64,000 bases of DNA from Curtobacterium flaccumfaciens UCD-AKU. Lineage in GTDB: Bacteria > Actinomycetota > Actinomycetes > Actinomycetales > Microbacteriaceae. A program made the translations under genes and the position numbers. The stretch covers positions 103,969 through 167,968 of the forward strand of contig NZ_KB714631.1 of assembly GCF_000349565.1 (NCBI RefSeq), in the 5' to 3' direction. Of the stretch, positions 51,033-59,194 are shown one piece after another; within the stretch, counting starts at the first letter, position 1; the number at the start of each line of letters is the position of its first letter. The notes under the pieces are model-generated. The model did no database searches. It saw nothing but the letters and a program-made list of their open reading frames with translations, and was not told where the DNA came from.

Positions 51033-51587
51033 TCAGGAACCGATCGCGGTCTGGGTCAGCGTGAAGGCGAGCGCGCTGAGGTTGAGCGATCCGCCCTGAC
51101 CGGTGGTCGCGGCGGCGGGCAGCGTCACGGTGAAGACGACCTTGACCGTCGAGGTGGACGACGACGGCGAGACGACGAAGGTGTTCGCGTTCGACGAGGA
51201 CTGCACGACCGAGGCGCTCGTCGACGTGACGGCCAGCGTCTTCGTCGTGGCGGCGATCAGCGCGCTGTCACCGGTGATGCTCTGGTTGGCGTAGGTCAGG
51301 TTGGCCTTGAGGTCCTGGCCGGTCGCGCCGATGTTCAGCGTCTGCGTGAACTGGAACGTGTTGCCCGGCACCATCAGCGCCTTCGTCGGGTCGATCGCGG
51401 CGGAACGACCGTTCGTGATGTCGGTCCAGGCGCCGTCGTTGTTGGCGCTGAGCGTCAGGGTGCCGGCGCTCACCGCGGACGCGGCGCTCGAGGCGCTGGC
51501 GTTCCAGAGGGCGAACGTGCCGGCACCGCCGAGGAGGAGTGCGACGCCTGCTGCGCCGGCGATGGCACCGGTGACGATCTTGTGCAT
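51033..51587 (-). CDS. SipW-type exported protein, first of the cluster (likely major subunit)
   Basis: A 184-residue secreted protein: HKIVTGAIAGAAGVALLLGG followed by the clear alternate-signal motif AGTFALWNASAS near 22-33. The mature part is a Cys-free Ser/Thr/Ala beta-rich domain. Being first in the operon, compact and Cys-free suggests the main building block of a fibre, with the two following proteins as minor or anchoring parts. ATG 51587. The leader of about 185 bases carries a hairpin. The resemblance to TasA is in signal type and composition, not in any catalytic residue. Confidence 0.85.
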   Translation of the reverse strand: MHKIVTGAIAGAAGVALLLGGAGTFALWNASASSAASAVSAGTLTLSANNDGAWTDITNGRSAAIDPTKALMVPGNTFQFTQTLNIGATGQDLKANLTYANQSITGDSALIAATTKTLAVTSTSASVVQSSSNANTFVVSPSSSTSTVKVVFTVTLPAAATTGQGGSLNLSALAFTLTQTAIGS

Positions 51588-51625
51588 GGAGTGGTTCCGT
51601 TCCTGCGTGCCTGGGCGCGCTGAAG

Positions 51626-51660
51626 CCCACCGGGGACGTTCGGGTGTCCTGCCCGGTGGG
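51626..51660 (-). promoter_or_regulatory. Leader hairpin of the SipW-type cluster
   Basis: CCCACCGGG pairs with CCCGGTGGG, and an inner GGAC/GTCC pair extends the stem around GTTCGGGT. It lies 39 bases upstream of the first start codon, in the transcribed leader if the promoter at 51779-51807 is right. Confidence 0.55.
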
Positions 51661-51778
51661 GAGGTTGTCATCGACCCAGTGGTTGGAAGGGGTCGCGGCT
51701 GACCGGTGCCGAGAACGGTCGCCGGGCCTCTGAGCGCAGGGACTGCTGCTCGGGCGGGCTGGACTCGCTCTGGGGACG

Positions 51779-51807
51779 ACGTTAGCTGTCCCCCAAAGTG
51801 CGGACAA
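51779..51807 (-). promoter_or_regulatory. Predicted promoter of the SipW-type cluster
   Basis: On the minus strand TTGTCC, a 17-base spacer and TAACGT form a good sigma-70-like pair. This would give a leader of about 185 bases. Prediction only. Confidence 0.5.
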
Positions 51808-51839
51808 GCGAGAACGAGCGTTCACCGGGACCCCAGAAC

Positions 51840-51904
51840 GGGGGGCATTTGAGTCCTCGTGTTGGAGGACATGCTTTGTACCCCGGTTTCTGGGTGTGTA
51901 CTCC
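51840..51904 (+). promoter_or_regulatory. Folded region and predicted promoter before the PnuC-like gene
   Basis: GGGG-GCAT, then GTCCTC-GTGTTG-GAGGAC, then ATGC-CCCC (51841-51884) form a nested stem. TTGTAC, a 17-base spacer and TACTCC (51876-51904) could be the promoter. I looked for FMN, TPP and other known riboswitch cores here and did not find one. The rest of 51588-51982 holds no gene. Confidence 0.4.
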
Positions 51905-51982
51905 GTGCGGACAGGGGAAACCCGGAAGGAATGCCGGTACGGGTGGCGTCGTTGCACCGTCCGGCGGAAACGAGGAGGGCCC

Positions 51983-52648
51983 ATGGACATCGTGCGTTGG
52001 TTGTTCGACGCGCAGATCGTCATCGGCGACCAGACGGTGCTGTGGCGTGAGGTGATCGGCAACGTCTTCGGGCTGCTCAGCGCCCTCGGTGGCATGCGTC
52101 GCAAGGTCTGGGCCTGGCCGGTCGGACTGGTCGGCAACGCCCTGCTCTTCACCGTCTTCATGGGTGCGCTGTTCGACACCCCCAACCCCGTCAACCTGCT
52201 CGGCCAGGCGGGCCGTCAGGTCATGTTCATCATCGTGAGCGTCTACGGCTGGTACCGGTGGACGCACCGCCCCGAGGACGCGACGACCGTGATCGACCCG
52301 CACTGGGCCTCCTGGCGGTCCCGCCTGCTGCTCGTCGTCGGCCTGGTCGGCGGCACCGCCCTGCTGACCCCCGTCTTCCGCGCGCTCGGATCCTACGAAC
52401 CGGTGTGGAGCGACGCCTGGATCTTCGTCGGCTCGCTGCTCGCCACCTACGGCATGGCCAAGGGGTGGGTCGAGTTCTGGCTCATCTGGGTGGCGGTCGA
52501 CCTGGTCGGCGTGCCGCTGCTGTTCTCCGCCGGGTACTACGCATCGGGGCTGATGTACGTCTTCTACGGCGTCTTCACCCTGACCGGGTTCTTCGTGTGG
52601 ATGCGCCAGCGGGTCCGCCCGCCGGCGGCGCCGATCACCGTCGGCTGA
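51983..52648 (+). CDS. pnuC: PnuC-family vitamin transporter
   Basis: A 221-residue membrane protein with about seven helices. The family signs are VIGNVFGLLSALGGMRRKVWAWPVG near the start, VYGWYRW, and a late WVEFWLIWVAVDLVGVPLLF carrying the W-x-E/x-W substrate motif. PnuC proteins facilitate uptake of nicotinamide riboside; actinobacterial relatives (RibM) carry riboflavin, so the vitamin is not certain. ATG 51983 has GAGGAGGG upstream. It stands alone, with a hairpin after it. Confidence 0.88.
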   Translation: MDIVRWLFDAQIVIGDQTVLWREVIGNVFGLLSALGGMRRKVWAWPVGLVGNALLFTVFMGALFDTPNPVNLLGQAGRQVMFIIVSVYGWYRWTHRPEDATTVIDPHWASWRSRLLLVVGLVGGTALLTPVFRALGSYEPVWSDAWIFVGSLLATYGMAKGWVEFWLIWVAVDLVGVPLLFSAGYYASGLMYVFYGVFTLTGFFVWMRQRVRPPAAPITVG

Positions 52649-52653
52649 CGGCC

Positions 52654-52670
52654 CGGGGGCACGGCCCCCG
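52654..52670 (+). terminator. Short GC hairpin after the PnuC-like gene
   Basis: CGGGGGC-ACG-GCCCCCG, six bases after the stop codon. Confidence 0.6.
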
Positions 52671-52714
52671 CTCTGGGACGAGACAAACGGCCCGCGATGC
52701 GCTGCAATGGTCGG

Positions 52715-53347
52715 ATGGAACCCCTGCACGGCGAACGCGTCGAGGACGACGAGTCCCTCGCAGAGCGCACCGTGCGCGCAGCCATCCGCGCGTACCGGTT
52801 GCACCCGTTCGACGACGTCGACGCCGCGGTCATCGCCGACGTCGCCGGCGTTCCGCTCGAGACGGTCGAGCGGCTGTTCCCGACCTGGCACGCCCTGCTG
52901 CTGGTCACCTACGACCGGTGGGTGCGGCTGCGCGGGACCCGACGGAAGCCCCCGCCGACGTGCATGATCGAGCACGTCCGCCAGACCCTCGCCGAGGACG
53001 TCGCCGATCCGGGCCTCGTCCGGGTCCTCGCCGGACTGATCACCGTGGCCAGCTCGGAGTCCGGGTTCGCCGAACTGTTCCGCAAGCGGTTCGAGGAGTA
53101 CGCCGAGCAGCTGACCGTCGGGCTGCAGCGCGACTTCGACAAGGGCGCCGAAGAGGCCGGGATCCCCGCGTACCAGGCGGCGACGCAGCTGCTCGCGATG
53201 TACGAGGGGCTGCAGATCCAGATGCTCGTCCGCCCGCACATCGACGTCCTGGTCGAGTTCGATCGTGCGGCCGACACCCTGCGTCAGGGGTGGAAGCGGC
53301 ATGCCGTTCCCTCGTGGGACCTCAACGAGACGCCTGTCCGCGTCTGA
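52715..53347 (+). CDS. TetR-like transcriptional regulator
   Basis: A regulator of about 210 residues. The N-terminal region has a helix-turn-helix of TetR type (AVIADVAGVPLETVERLFPTWHALLL), followed by an all-helical ligand-binding part with VLAGLITVASSESGFAELF and a C-terminal EFDRAADTLRQGW helix. ATG 52715 is chosen; ATG 52697 in frame adds six residues and neither has a good ribosome site. No adjacent divergent target gene is obvious, so its targets are unknown. Confidence 0.8.
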   Translation: MEPLHGERVEDDESLAERTVRAAIRAYRLHPFDDVDAAVIADVAGVPLETVERLFPTWHALLLVTYDRWVRLRGTRRKPPPTCMIEHVRQTLAEDVADPGLVRVLAGLITVASSESGFAELFRKRFEEYAEQLTVGLQRDFDKGAEEAGIPAYQAATQLLAMYEGLQIQMLVRPHIDVLVEFDRAADTLRQGWKRHAVPSWDLNETPVRV

Positions 53348-53399
53348 GGGCCGCGAGCGCGAGCGCACCGCGAACGCGACTCGTGTATCAGGAAAGTGC

Positions 53400-53428
53400 T
53401 TGCCAAGTTGGAAAGTAGTTGCCATACT
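53400..53428 (+). promoter_or_regulatory. Predicted promoter of the membrane protein/wHTH pair
   Basis: TTGCCA, a 17-base spacer and CATACT lie in an unusually AT-rich island 23-51 bases before the start at 53451. The spacer contains AAGTTGGAAAGTAGTT, a possible operator for the regulator encoded second in the pair. Confidence 0.6.
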
Positions 53429-53450
53429 GGTGTCAACAAGAGGGGACACC

Positions 53451-53885
53451 ATGGACCACACCACCGCACGACCCGGACCCGCCGAGGCGGCCCGACTGCT
53501 CGACCAGGCGGACCGGATCGGCCGACGCGCGCACGACGCCGTCCGCTGGCCGTACGTCACGTTCATCACCGCGCTCGGCGTCGCGACGTCGCTCGGCACG
53601 CTCGGCATGGGACTCACGACGGGGGACGCGTTCGCCGCGGTCTACGTCGGCACCCTCGTCGCGCTGTTCGCCCTGGTGGTGTTCTTCATGGTGAGCATCC
53701 GCGGCCGCTCGGCCTTCGCCCGGAGCCGCCGCTGGACCGTCTACATCGCCAGCTGGGCGGTCACCTACCTGGCGGCGATCGCCGTGGTCGGGTGGGTGCA
53801 CGGCTCGGTGCTCTGGTCGGGCATCACCTCGGGGCTCGTCCTGCTGGTCGCGCTCGTCTGTGCGGCTCGTGAGGCCCGCTCGTGA
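53451..53885 (+). CDS. Four-helix membrane protein
   Basis: A 144-residue protein: a soluble N-tail with AEAARLLDQADRIGRRAHDAV, then four hydrophobic segments (TFITALGVATSLGTLGMGL, FAAVYVGTLVALFALVVFFMV, YIASWAVTYLAAIAVVG, GITSGLVLLVALVCAA). I do not recognise a functional family; similar genes are often paired with a small ArsR/MarR-like regulator, as here. ATG 53451 has AGGGGA upstream. It overlaps the next gene by 4 bases, so the pair acts as a unit, perhaps a membrane sensor with its regulator (inference). Confidence 0.78.
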   Translation: MDHTTARPGPAEAARLLDQADRIGRRAHDAVRWPYVTFITALGVATSLGTLGMGLTTGDAFAAVYVGTLVALFALVVFFMVSIRGRSAFARSRRWTVYIASWAVTYLAAIAVVGWVHGSVLWSGITSGLVLLVALVCAAREARS

Positions 53886-54190
53886 GCACCACGGAACGGA
53901 CGCACCCGCGGCACGAGCTCGACGACCTGCTGCAGCACCCGGTGCGCTTCTCGGTGATCGCCGCCCTGACCCGCGCCGGCACGCTGGGGTTCCGCGAGGT
54001 GCGGGACGCGGTCGAGGTCAGTGACTCGGTGCTGAGCAAGCAGGTGTCCGCGCTCGAGGCGGCCGGCTACGTGTCGGTGGGGAAGGGCTTCGTGGGCAAG
54101 ACGCCCCGGACTTCGATCACCCTGACCGCCTCGGGCCGGGCCGTCTGGGCCGCCCACCTGGACGCGCTCCGCCGCATCGCCGCCGGCTGA
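53882..54190 (+). CDS. Winged-helix transcriptional regulator (MarR/ArsR-like)
   Basis: A 102-residue DNA-binding protein: HPVRFSVIAALTRAGTLGFREVRDAVEVSDSVLSKQVSALEAAGYVSV is the recognition core, then a wing with TPRTSITLTASGR and the end helix HLDALRRI. It matches the small winged-helix group (HTH_34 type). GTG 53882 overlaps the membrane protein stop as GTGA. It probably autoregulates through the AT-rich promoter at 53400. Confidence 0.88.
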   Translation: MSTTERTHPRHELDDLLQHPVRFSVIAALTRAGTLGFREVRDAVEVSDSVLSKQVSALEAAGYVSVGKGFVGKTPRTSITLTASGRAVWAAHLDALRRIAAG

Positions 54191-54259
54191 CCAGCGACGC
54201 GAGCTCCGCGGGCCGGCGACGCGAGCACCGCGGGCCGACGGGGCCGAGCACCGCCCCGC

Positions 54260-55480
54260 TCAGCCCCGCCGCCCCCGCCGCCACGACAGCACCTGCCGCA
54301 CCGTCACCTTCGACCCGTACTGCGCGACCGAGTGCCGGAACAGGTACTCGGCGAACCACAGCAGCAGCCCGGCGACGACGAACACCTCGACGATGCAGAC
54401 CACCGACTCCGTCACGGTCAGGGCCCCGACGGCGTTCCGCACCATCGCGGTGATCGGCGTGAAGGTCGGGAAGTACGTGAAGAACTGCGCCACCGGCGAC
54501 GTCGGCGTCGTCATCACGAAGAACGCCGCGTACAGGGGGATGATCAGCGCGAAGATCGCTGCCGACTGCAGGGCCGAGGCGTCCTTGATCGACGGCACCG
54601 CGGCCCCGACGGCGACGAACAGCCCCGATGCGAGCAGCACTCCGCCGACGAGCAGCAGCGCCCCGGTCACCATCCGCCACGGGTCGATGGTCAGCCCGCC
54701 GAGCTGCGACGACAGCAGCGGCAGGGCGACGAGCAGTCCGACCAGTCCGGGCACGACGAACACGCTGACCTGCACGAAGCCGACGAGCAGCATCGCGATG
54801 ACCTTGCCGCGGATCAGGTCGCCCGCGGTCACCGTGGTCAGGATCATCTCGGAGATCCGGTTCTCCTTCTCCTCGACCACGACGGTGACCATCCGGGCGG
54901 CGAGCAGGATGACGAGCCCGAAGAACGCGGCGACGAACAGGAACGGCGGCACGACGGACAACCAGCCCGGCGCGACCCGGCCGTCGGCGTAGGTGGTGAC
55001 GTCGGTGGCGGGCGGGTTGCGGAGCAGCTGCACGGTCTCGGGGTCGTCGACCGACGCGGCGACGCTCTGCTCGAGCACCCGCTGGGCGAGCGACGAGTAC
55101 ACGCCGTTGGCGAAGAGCCCGCGGTCGGCCGCGTCGACCCGGATCGCGGTGGTGGACGGTGACGACGGGAACACGATGAAGGCGTCGAGGTCGCCGGACC
55201 GCACGGCGGCGCGGTCTGCGGCGGCGCTGGTGGACGGTGTCCCGCCCCACTTCGCGGCGACGGACTCGGACACCAGGCCGGAATCGTCGACGTAGTGGAA
55301 CGGTGTCTTCGTGGCCGACGACCCGGAAACCACCGAGTCCGTGCCGGCGGCCTGTCCGATGCCGACGAGCAGCGAGACCACCACGATGACGACCGGCAGC
55401 GCGAGCGTGCCGATCCAGAACGCGGGCTTCTTGACCGCACGGACGAACTCGAACCGGACGACCGTACCGAGGTTGCTCAT
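54260..55480 (-). CDS. ABC-2 type transporter permease (NatB-like)
   Basis: A 406-residue permease. It has an N-terminal helix after VRFEFVRAVKKPAFWIGT, a large extracellular loop (about 60-175), then five or so helices with the cytoplasmic VVEEKENRISEMILTTVTAGDLIRGK segment typical of NatB/YhaP exporters. It works with the ATPase encoded just upstream (ATGA overlap). Sodium or drug efflux has been shown for family members; here the cargo is unknown. The frame upstream of 55480 is shadow of the ATPase gene. Confidence 0.9.
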   Translation of the reverse strand: MSNLGTVVRFEFVRAVKKPAFWIGTLALPVVIVVVSLLVGIGQAAGTDSVVSGSSATKTPFHYVDDSGLVSESVAAKWGGTPSTSAAADRAAVRSGDLDAFIVFPSSPSTTAIRVDAADRGLFANGVYSSLAQRVLEQSVAASVDDPETVQLLRNPPATDVTTYADGRVAPGWLSVVPPFLFVAAFFGLVILLAARMVTVVVEEKENRISEMILTTVTAGDLIRGKVIAMLLVGFVQVSVFVVPGLVGLLVALPLLSSQLGGLTIDPWRMVTGALLLVGGVLLASGLFVAVGAAVPSIKDASALQSAAIFALIIPLYAAFFVMTTPTSPVAQFFTYFPTFTPITAMVRNAVGALTVTESVVCIVEVFVVAGLLLWFAEYLFRHSVAQYGSKVTVRQVLSWRRGRRG

Positions 55481-56412
55481 GCCGCTGCCCCGTCGGTCGA
55501 CGTCAAGGCCAGGGCGTCGTGCCCGTACACCTGCACGAAGATCTCGTCGAGCGGGATCCGGCGCATCTCGAACGCGGTGACGTGCACCCCGGCCGCGACG
55601 AGTTCCGCCAGGACGTCCGCACCGTCCGGGGCGGCGGCCTGCGTGGGGACGAGGTAGGCGACGTGCCCTTCGTGCCGGGCGAGCCGGTACAGCGGCGACT
55701 TCGGCACCGGGCCGTCGAGCCCGACGCGGGCGACCGCGCCGCCGAAGGCGTCCTGCACGTCGGGCACGGATCCGTAGGCGGCGGCCCGGCCGTCCTTGAG
55801 CAGCAGGATGCGGTCGCAGAGCCGCTCGACCTCGTCCATGTGGTGGGTCACGAGGACTACGGTCGCGCCGTCGGCCTTCCGTTCGTCGACCAGGTCGAGC
55901 AGGAGCCGCCGGTTCACCGGGTCGAGCCCCTTGGTCGGTTCGTCGAGGATGAGCAGCCGCGGCTGGTCCATGATCGTGATGCCGAGCTGCACCTTCTGCT
56001 GCTGCCCGCCGGACAGCTTGTCGACGCGCAGCTTCGCACGGTCGGCCAGCCCGACGCGCGCCAGGTAGTCCATGCTCCACGCGGTCGCTTCGGCGCCGCG
56101 CAGCCCGCGCAGACGCCCGAAGTAGGTCATCACGTCGATGACGGATTCCTTGCGGTACAGCCCGCGCTCTTCGGGCAGGTAGCCGATTCCGCCCGTGGCC
56201 GGCCGGTAGGGGCGACCGTCGATCGTCAGCGTCCCCGCCGTCGGCGTGGTGATGCCGAGCAGCGCACGGATCGTCGTGGTCTTGCCGGAGCCGTTGCTGC
56301 CGAGCAACCCGAACGTCTCACCGGGGGCGACGTCGAACGACAGCCCGTCGACCACGGTGCGATCCCCGAACCGCATCACGAAGTCCTGCACGCCGATGCT
56401 CGCCCCGCTCAT
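55477..56412 (-). CDS. ABC transporter ATP-binding protein (NatA-like)
   Basis: A 311-residue ATPase: Walker A GSNGSGKTTTIRALLG near 38-53, GYLPEERGLYRKESV after it, signature LSGGQQQKVQLG and Walker [18 protein letters not shown]-terminal extension of about 90 residues (VARVGLDGPVP onward) is the usual DUF4162-like tail of this class. It is first of a two-gene operon with the ABC-2 permease. Confidence 0.93.
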   Translation of the reverse strand: MSGASIGVQDFVMRFGDRTVVDGLSFDVAPGETFGLLGSNGSGKTTTIRALLGITTPTAGTLTIDGRPYRPATGGIGYLPEERGLYRKESVIDVMTYFGRLRGLRGAEATAWSMDYLARVGLADRAKLRVDKLSGGQQQKVQLGITIMDQPRLLILDEPTKGLDPVNRRLLLDLVDERKADGATVVLVTHHMDEVERLCDRILLLKDGRAAAYGSVPDVQDAFGGAVARVGLDGPVPKSPLYRLARHEGHVAYLVPTQAAAPDGADVLAELVAAGVHVTAFEMRRIPLDEIFVQVYGHDALALTSTDGAAA

Positions 56413-56478
56413 GCGGCGACCCTACCGGCAGCGGCTGACGTCTCGGATGCCGGTCGCGGCCCGAGATGGTGACCCCAC

Positions 56479-56526
56479 GGCGGACGGGAGGCACGGTGCC
56501 TGCCTGCACCGCGCCTCCCGTCCGCC
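56479..56526. terminator. Copy of the recurrent palindromic terminator
   Basis: Arms of 21 bases (core GGACGGGAGGC then CGGTGC) with one mismatch and a 6-base loop, ending 11 bases before the stop codon of the minus-strand alpha-glucosidase gene, so downstream of it in transcription. This is the longest complete copy after the 5195 one. Confidence 0.8.
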
Positions 56527-56537
56527 ACCTGGTTCCG

Positions 56538-58196
56538 TCAGGAACGCAACCAGGCCGTCCCCACGCCCGACAGGTCGCCGTCGACCACCGGGGCCGAGGC
56601 GAGCAGCAGTTCCCCGGCCGGCAGCGCGAAGGGCTCGTCGCCGAAGACCGTCACGCTCGTCCATCCGTTCGGCCGACGGAACGCGAGCACGTCGTCGCGG
56701 CGGGTCTCGATCCACTCGAGCTGTTCCTCGGACTGCAGCTGGCCGCGCAGGCCGAGCGCCTTCCGGTACAGGTGCAGGGTGGAGTCGGGGTCGGCGTCCT
56801 CGGCCTCGACGCTGGAGTCGGCGAACCACGCCGGCTGTGGCAGGTGCGAGCCGTCCGGACCGAAGCCGAACGACGAGCCGGTGCGCGTCCACGGGATCGG
56901 CACGCGGCAGCCGTCACGGCCGACGTCGACGCCCGGGTTGCGGAAGAACGCCGGGTCCTGGCGGTCGGCGTCCGGGATGTCGCCGACCTCGTGCAGGCCG
57001 AGCTCCTCGCCCTGGTACAGGTAGGCGGAGCCGGGCAGGGCGAGTTCGAGCAGTGTGGCGGCCTGTGCGCGGCGCAGGCCGAGCGACCGGTCGAGCGCGT
57101 CCTGCGAGCCGCCGGCGAGCAGCCAGGCGCTGCCCTGCTTGTCGGTGCCGCCGGCGCGCGGCGGCAGGGCGTAGCGGGTGGCGTGCCGGACGACGTCGTG
57201 GTTGGAGAACACCCACGTGGTCGACGAGCCGGACTGCTCGGCGAGGCCGAGGTTGAACTCGATGATCGTGCGGAACTGCCCGGCGTCGAAGTCGGCCTCG
57301 AGCAGGTCGAAGTTGAACGCCTGACCGAGCCCCTCGGCGCTGGCGTAGCGGGCACGGCGGTGGGCGGGGACCCAGGCCTCGGCGACCGCGGTGCGGGCCG
57401 GCGTGTACTCGTTGAAGACCGTCCGCCACTCGGCGTAGATCTCGTGCACGTCGTCGCGGTCCCAGAGCGGGTGCGTGCCGTCCTTCGGCATCTCGGCGAG
57501 CTCGGCCCAGGTGGGCAGGGTCTCGCCCAGGTCCTTCGCCAGGCCGTGAGCCACGTCGATGCGGAACCCGTCGACGCCGCGGTCGGACCAGAAACGCAGG
57601 GTGTGCAGGAAGTCGTCGCGGACCTCGCGGTTCGCCCAGTTCAGATCGGGCTGCTCCTTCGCGAAGCTGTGCAGGTACCACTGGCCGTCGCCGACGGCGG
57701 TCCAGGCCGGCCCGCCGAAGATCGAGATCCAGTCGGCGGGGGCGTCCTCGCCGGACGGCCCACTGCCGTCGCGGAACACGTAGCGGTCGCGGGCGGGGGA
57801 GCCCTTCGGCGCTGCGAGCGCCTCGCGGAACCACTCGTGCCGGTCGCTCGTGTGGTTCGGGACGACGTCGACGATCACCCGGATGCCCGTGGCGTGCAGT
57901 GCCTCGACCATCCGGTCGAAGTCGTCGAGGGTGCCGAGGCGCGGGTCGACGTCGCGGTAGTCGTCGACGTCGTAGCCGCCGTCGGCCAGGGCGGACGGGT
58001 AGAAGGGGCTGAGCCAGACGGCCTCGACGCCGAGTGAGGCCAGGTACGGCACCCGCTCGGTGATGCCGGGCAGGTCGCCGATGCCGTCGCCGTTCGCGTC
58101 GGCGAACGAGCGGGGGTAGATCTGGTAGACGCTGGCCTGGCGCCACCAGGTCTCGTCGTTCGTGGTGGCGGCGGGCTGGGCGAGGGTGTCGGTCAC
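56538..58196 (-). CDS. Alpha-glucosidase, GH13 (oligo-1,6-glucosidase type)
   Basis: A 552-residue GH13 enzyme releasing glucose from the non-reducing ends of alpha-glucosides. SVYQIYPRSFADANGDGIGD near 22-41, VVPNHTSDRHEWF, the nucleophile Asp214 in GFRIDVAHG, the acid/base Glu273 in AEAWV and Asp334 in FSNHDVVRH are present, and QPDLNW matches the alpha-glucosidase subfamilies. There is no signal peptide. GTG 58196 has GAAAGG six bases upstream. It is last in the SBP-MalF-MalG-glucosidase operon, which suggests import of maltose-, isomaltose- or sucrose-like sugars. Confidence 0.94.
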   Translation of the reverse strand: MTDTLAQPAATTNDETWWRQASVYQIYPRSFADANGDGIGDLPGITERVPYLASLGVEAVWLSPFYPSALADGGYDVDDYRDVDPRLGTLDDFDRMVEALHATGIRVIVDVVPNHTSDRHEWFREALAAPKGSPARDRYVFRDGSGPSGEDAPADWISIFGGPAWTAVGDGQWYLHSFAKEQPDLNWANREVRDDFLHTLRFWSDRGVDGFRIDVAHGLAKDLGETLPTWAELAEMPKDGTHPLWDRDDVHEIYAEWRTVFNEYTPARTAVAEAWVPAHRRARYASAEGLGQAFNFDLLEADFDAGQFRTIIEFNLGLAEQSGSSTTWVFSNHDVVRHATRYALPPRAGGTDKQGSAWLLAGGSQDALDRSLGLRRAQAATLLELALPGSAYLYQGEELGLHEVGDIPDADRQDPAFFRNPGVDVGRDGCRVPIPWTRTGSSFGFGPDGSHLPQPAWFADSSVEAEDADPDSTLHLYRKALGLRGQLQSEEQLEWIETRRDDVLAFRRPNGWTSVTVFGDEPFALPAGELLLASAPVVDGDLSGVGTAWLRS

Positions 58197-58210
58197 GTCG
58201 GGCCTTTCGT

Positions 58211-58239
58211 GGGTCGAGGGGTTCGTCGGGTTCGTGGGG
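58211..58239 (+). other. Four G-tract run, possible G-quadruplex
   Basis: G-runs of 3, 4, 3 and 4 with loops of 4, 6 and 5 bases lie on the plus strand in the 77-base gap between the MalG-type and alpha-glucosidase genes. Because both genes are on the minus strand, this would form in the template strand, not the mRNA. Confidence 0.5.
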
Positions 58240-58273
58240 TGTGTGTCGGTCGGGTCCGCACCGGCGGTGTCGG

Positions 58274-59194
58274 TCACTTGATGGCGCCCTGCGTCACGCC
58301 CGCCATCACCCACCGCTGGGTGACGAGGTAGACGATGATCGCCGGGGCCATGGCCATCAGGTACGAGGCGAACGACACGTTGTAGTTGTTGCTGAACTGC
58401 GTCTGGAACATCTGCTGCAGCACCGGCAGGGTCTGCAAGCCCGGGTCGGAGGTGATCAAAGACGGCATCACGAAGTCGTTCCAGGACGCGAGGAACGCGA
58501 AGATGCCGACGGTGGCGCTCATCGGTGCCAGCAGCGGGAACACGAGTCGCCAGAACACCTGTCCCGTGCTCGCACCGTCGATGCGTGCACTCTCCTCCAG
58601 TTCCGCCGGGATCGAACGCAGGAAGGCCGTGAAGAGCAGCACGCTGAAGGACAGTTGGAACATGACGTGCAGGATCGCGACGCCGAGCGGGTTGTCCAGG
58701 TGCGCGAGCCCGGTGAGCTTCACCTGCGACAGCGCGAGCACCGGGAACGGCAGGAACATCGCGGCGAGCAGGTAGAAGAACGACCAGCGGAACAGCCGGC
58801 GGTCCCAGTTCCGGGCGATCGCGTACGCCGTGAACGAGGCGAGCAGGATCGTGCCGACGACGGTGATCGCGGCGACGAACACGGAGACCCCGAACGCCCG
58901 CGGGAAGTCGGTCAGCTGCCACGCCTGCACGAAGCCGTCGACGCTGAACGGCGCCGGCAGCGAGAACGCGTTGCCGTCGACCGCCTGGCCGGTGGTCTTG
59001 AACGCCATCGTCAGGGTGACGTAGAGCGGCACGAGGACGGTCAGTGCGCAGAGGACGAGGACGACGGTGACGGGCCAGTTGGCGGTGCCGCCGCGCCGAC
59101 CGGCGGATCGTCCGCCGGCGGATCGGTCGGCGTCGACGGACCGGATGCTGCCGGTCGCGGTGGTCCCCGGTCGCAGGGGTGCTTGCAGGGACAT
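58274..59194 (-). CDS. Carbohydrate ABC transporter permease, CUT1 MalG-type (alpha-glucoside locus)
   Basis: A 306-residue permease with a cytoplasmic tail rich in Gly/Arg, a first helix VTVVLVLCALTVLVPLYV, EAA loop ELEESARIDGASTGQVFWRL and terminal RWVMAGVTQGAIK. ATG 59194 shares one base with the MalF-type stop (TGATG), indicating tight coupling. Confidence 0.93.
   Translation of the reverse strand: MSLQAPLRPGTTATGSIRSVDADRSAGGRSAGRRGGTANWPVTVVLVLCALTVLVPLYVTLTMAFKTTGQAVDGNAFSLPAPFSVDGFVQAWQLTDFPRAFGVSVFVAAITVVGTILLASFTAYAIARNWDRRLFRWSFFYLLAAMFLPFPVLALSQVKLTGLAHLDNPLGVAILHVMFQLSFSVLLFTAFLRSIPAELEESARIDGASTGQVFWRLVFPLLAPMSATVGIFAFLASWNDFVMPSLITSDPGLQTLPVLQQMFQTQFSNNYNVSFASYLMAMAPAIIVYLVTQRWVMAGVTQGAIK

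Noticed and set aside
51780-51982. FMN or TPP riboswitch before the PnuC-like gene
   Set aside because: The conserved cores of these riboswitches are not present; only generic hairpins are seen.
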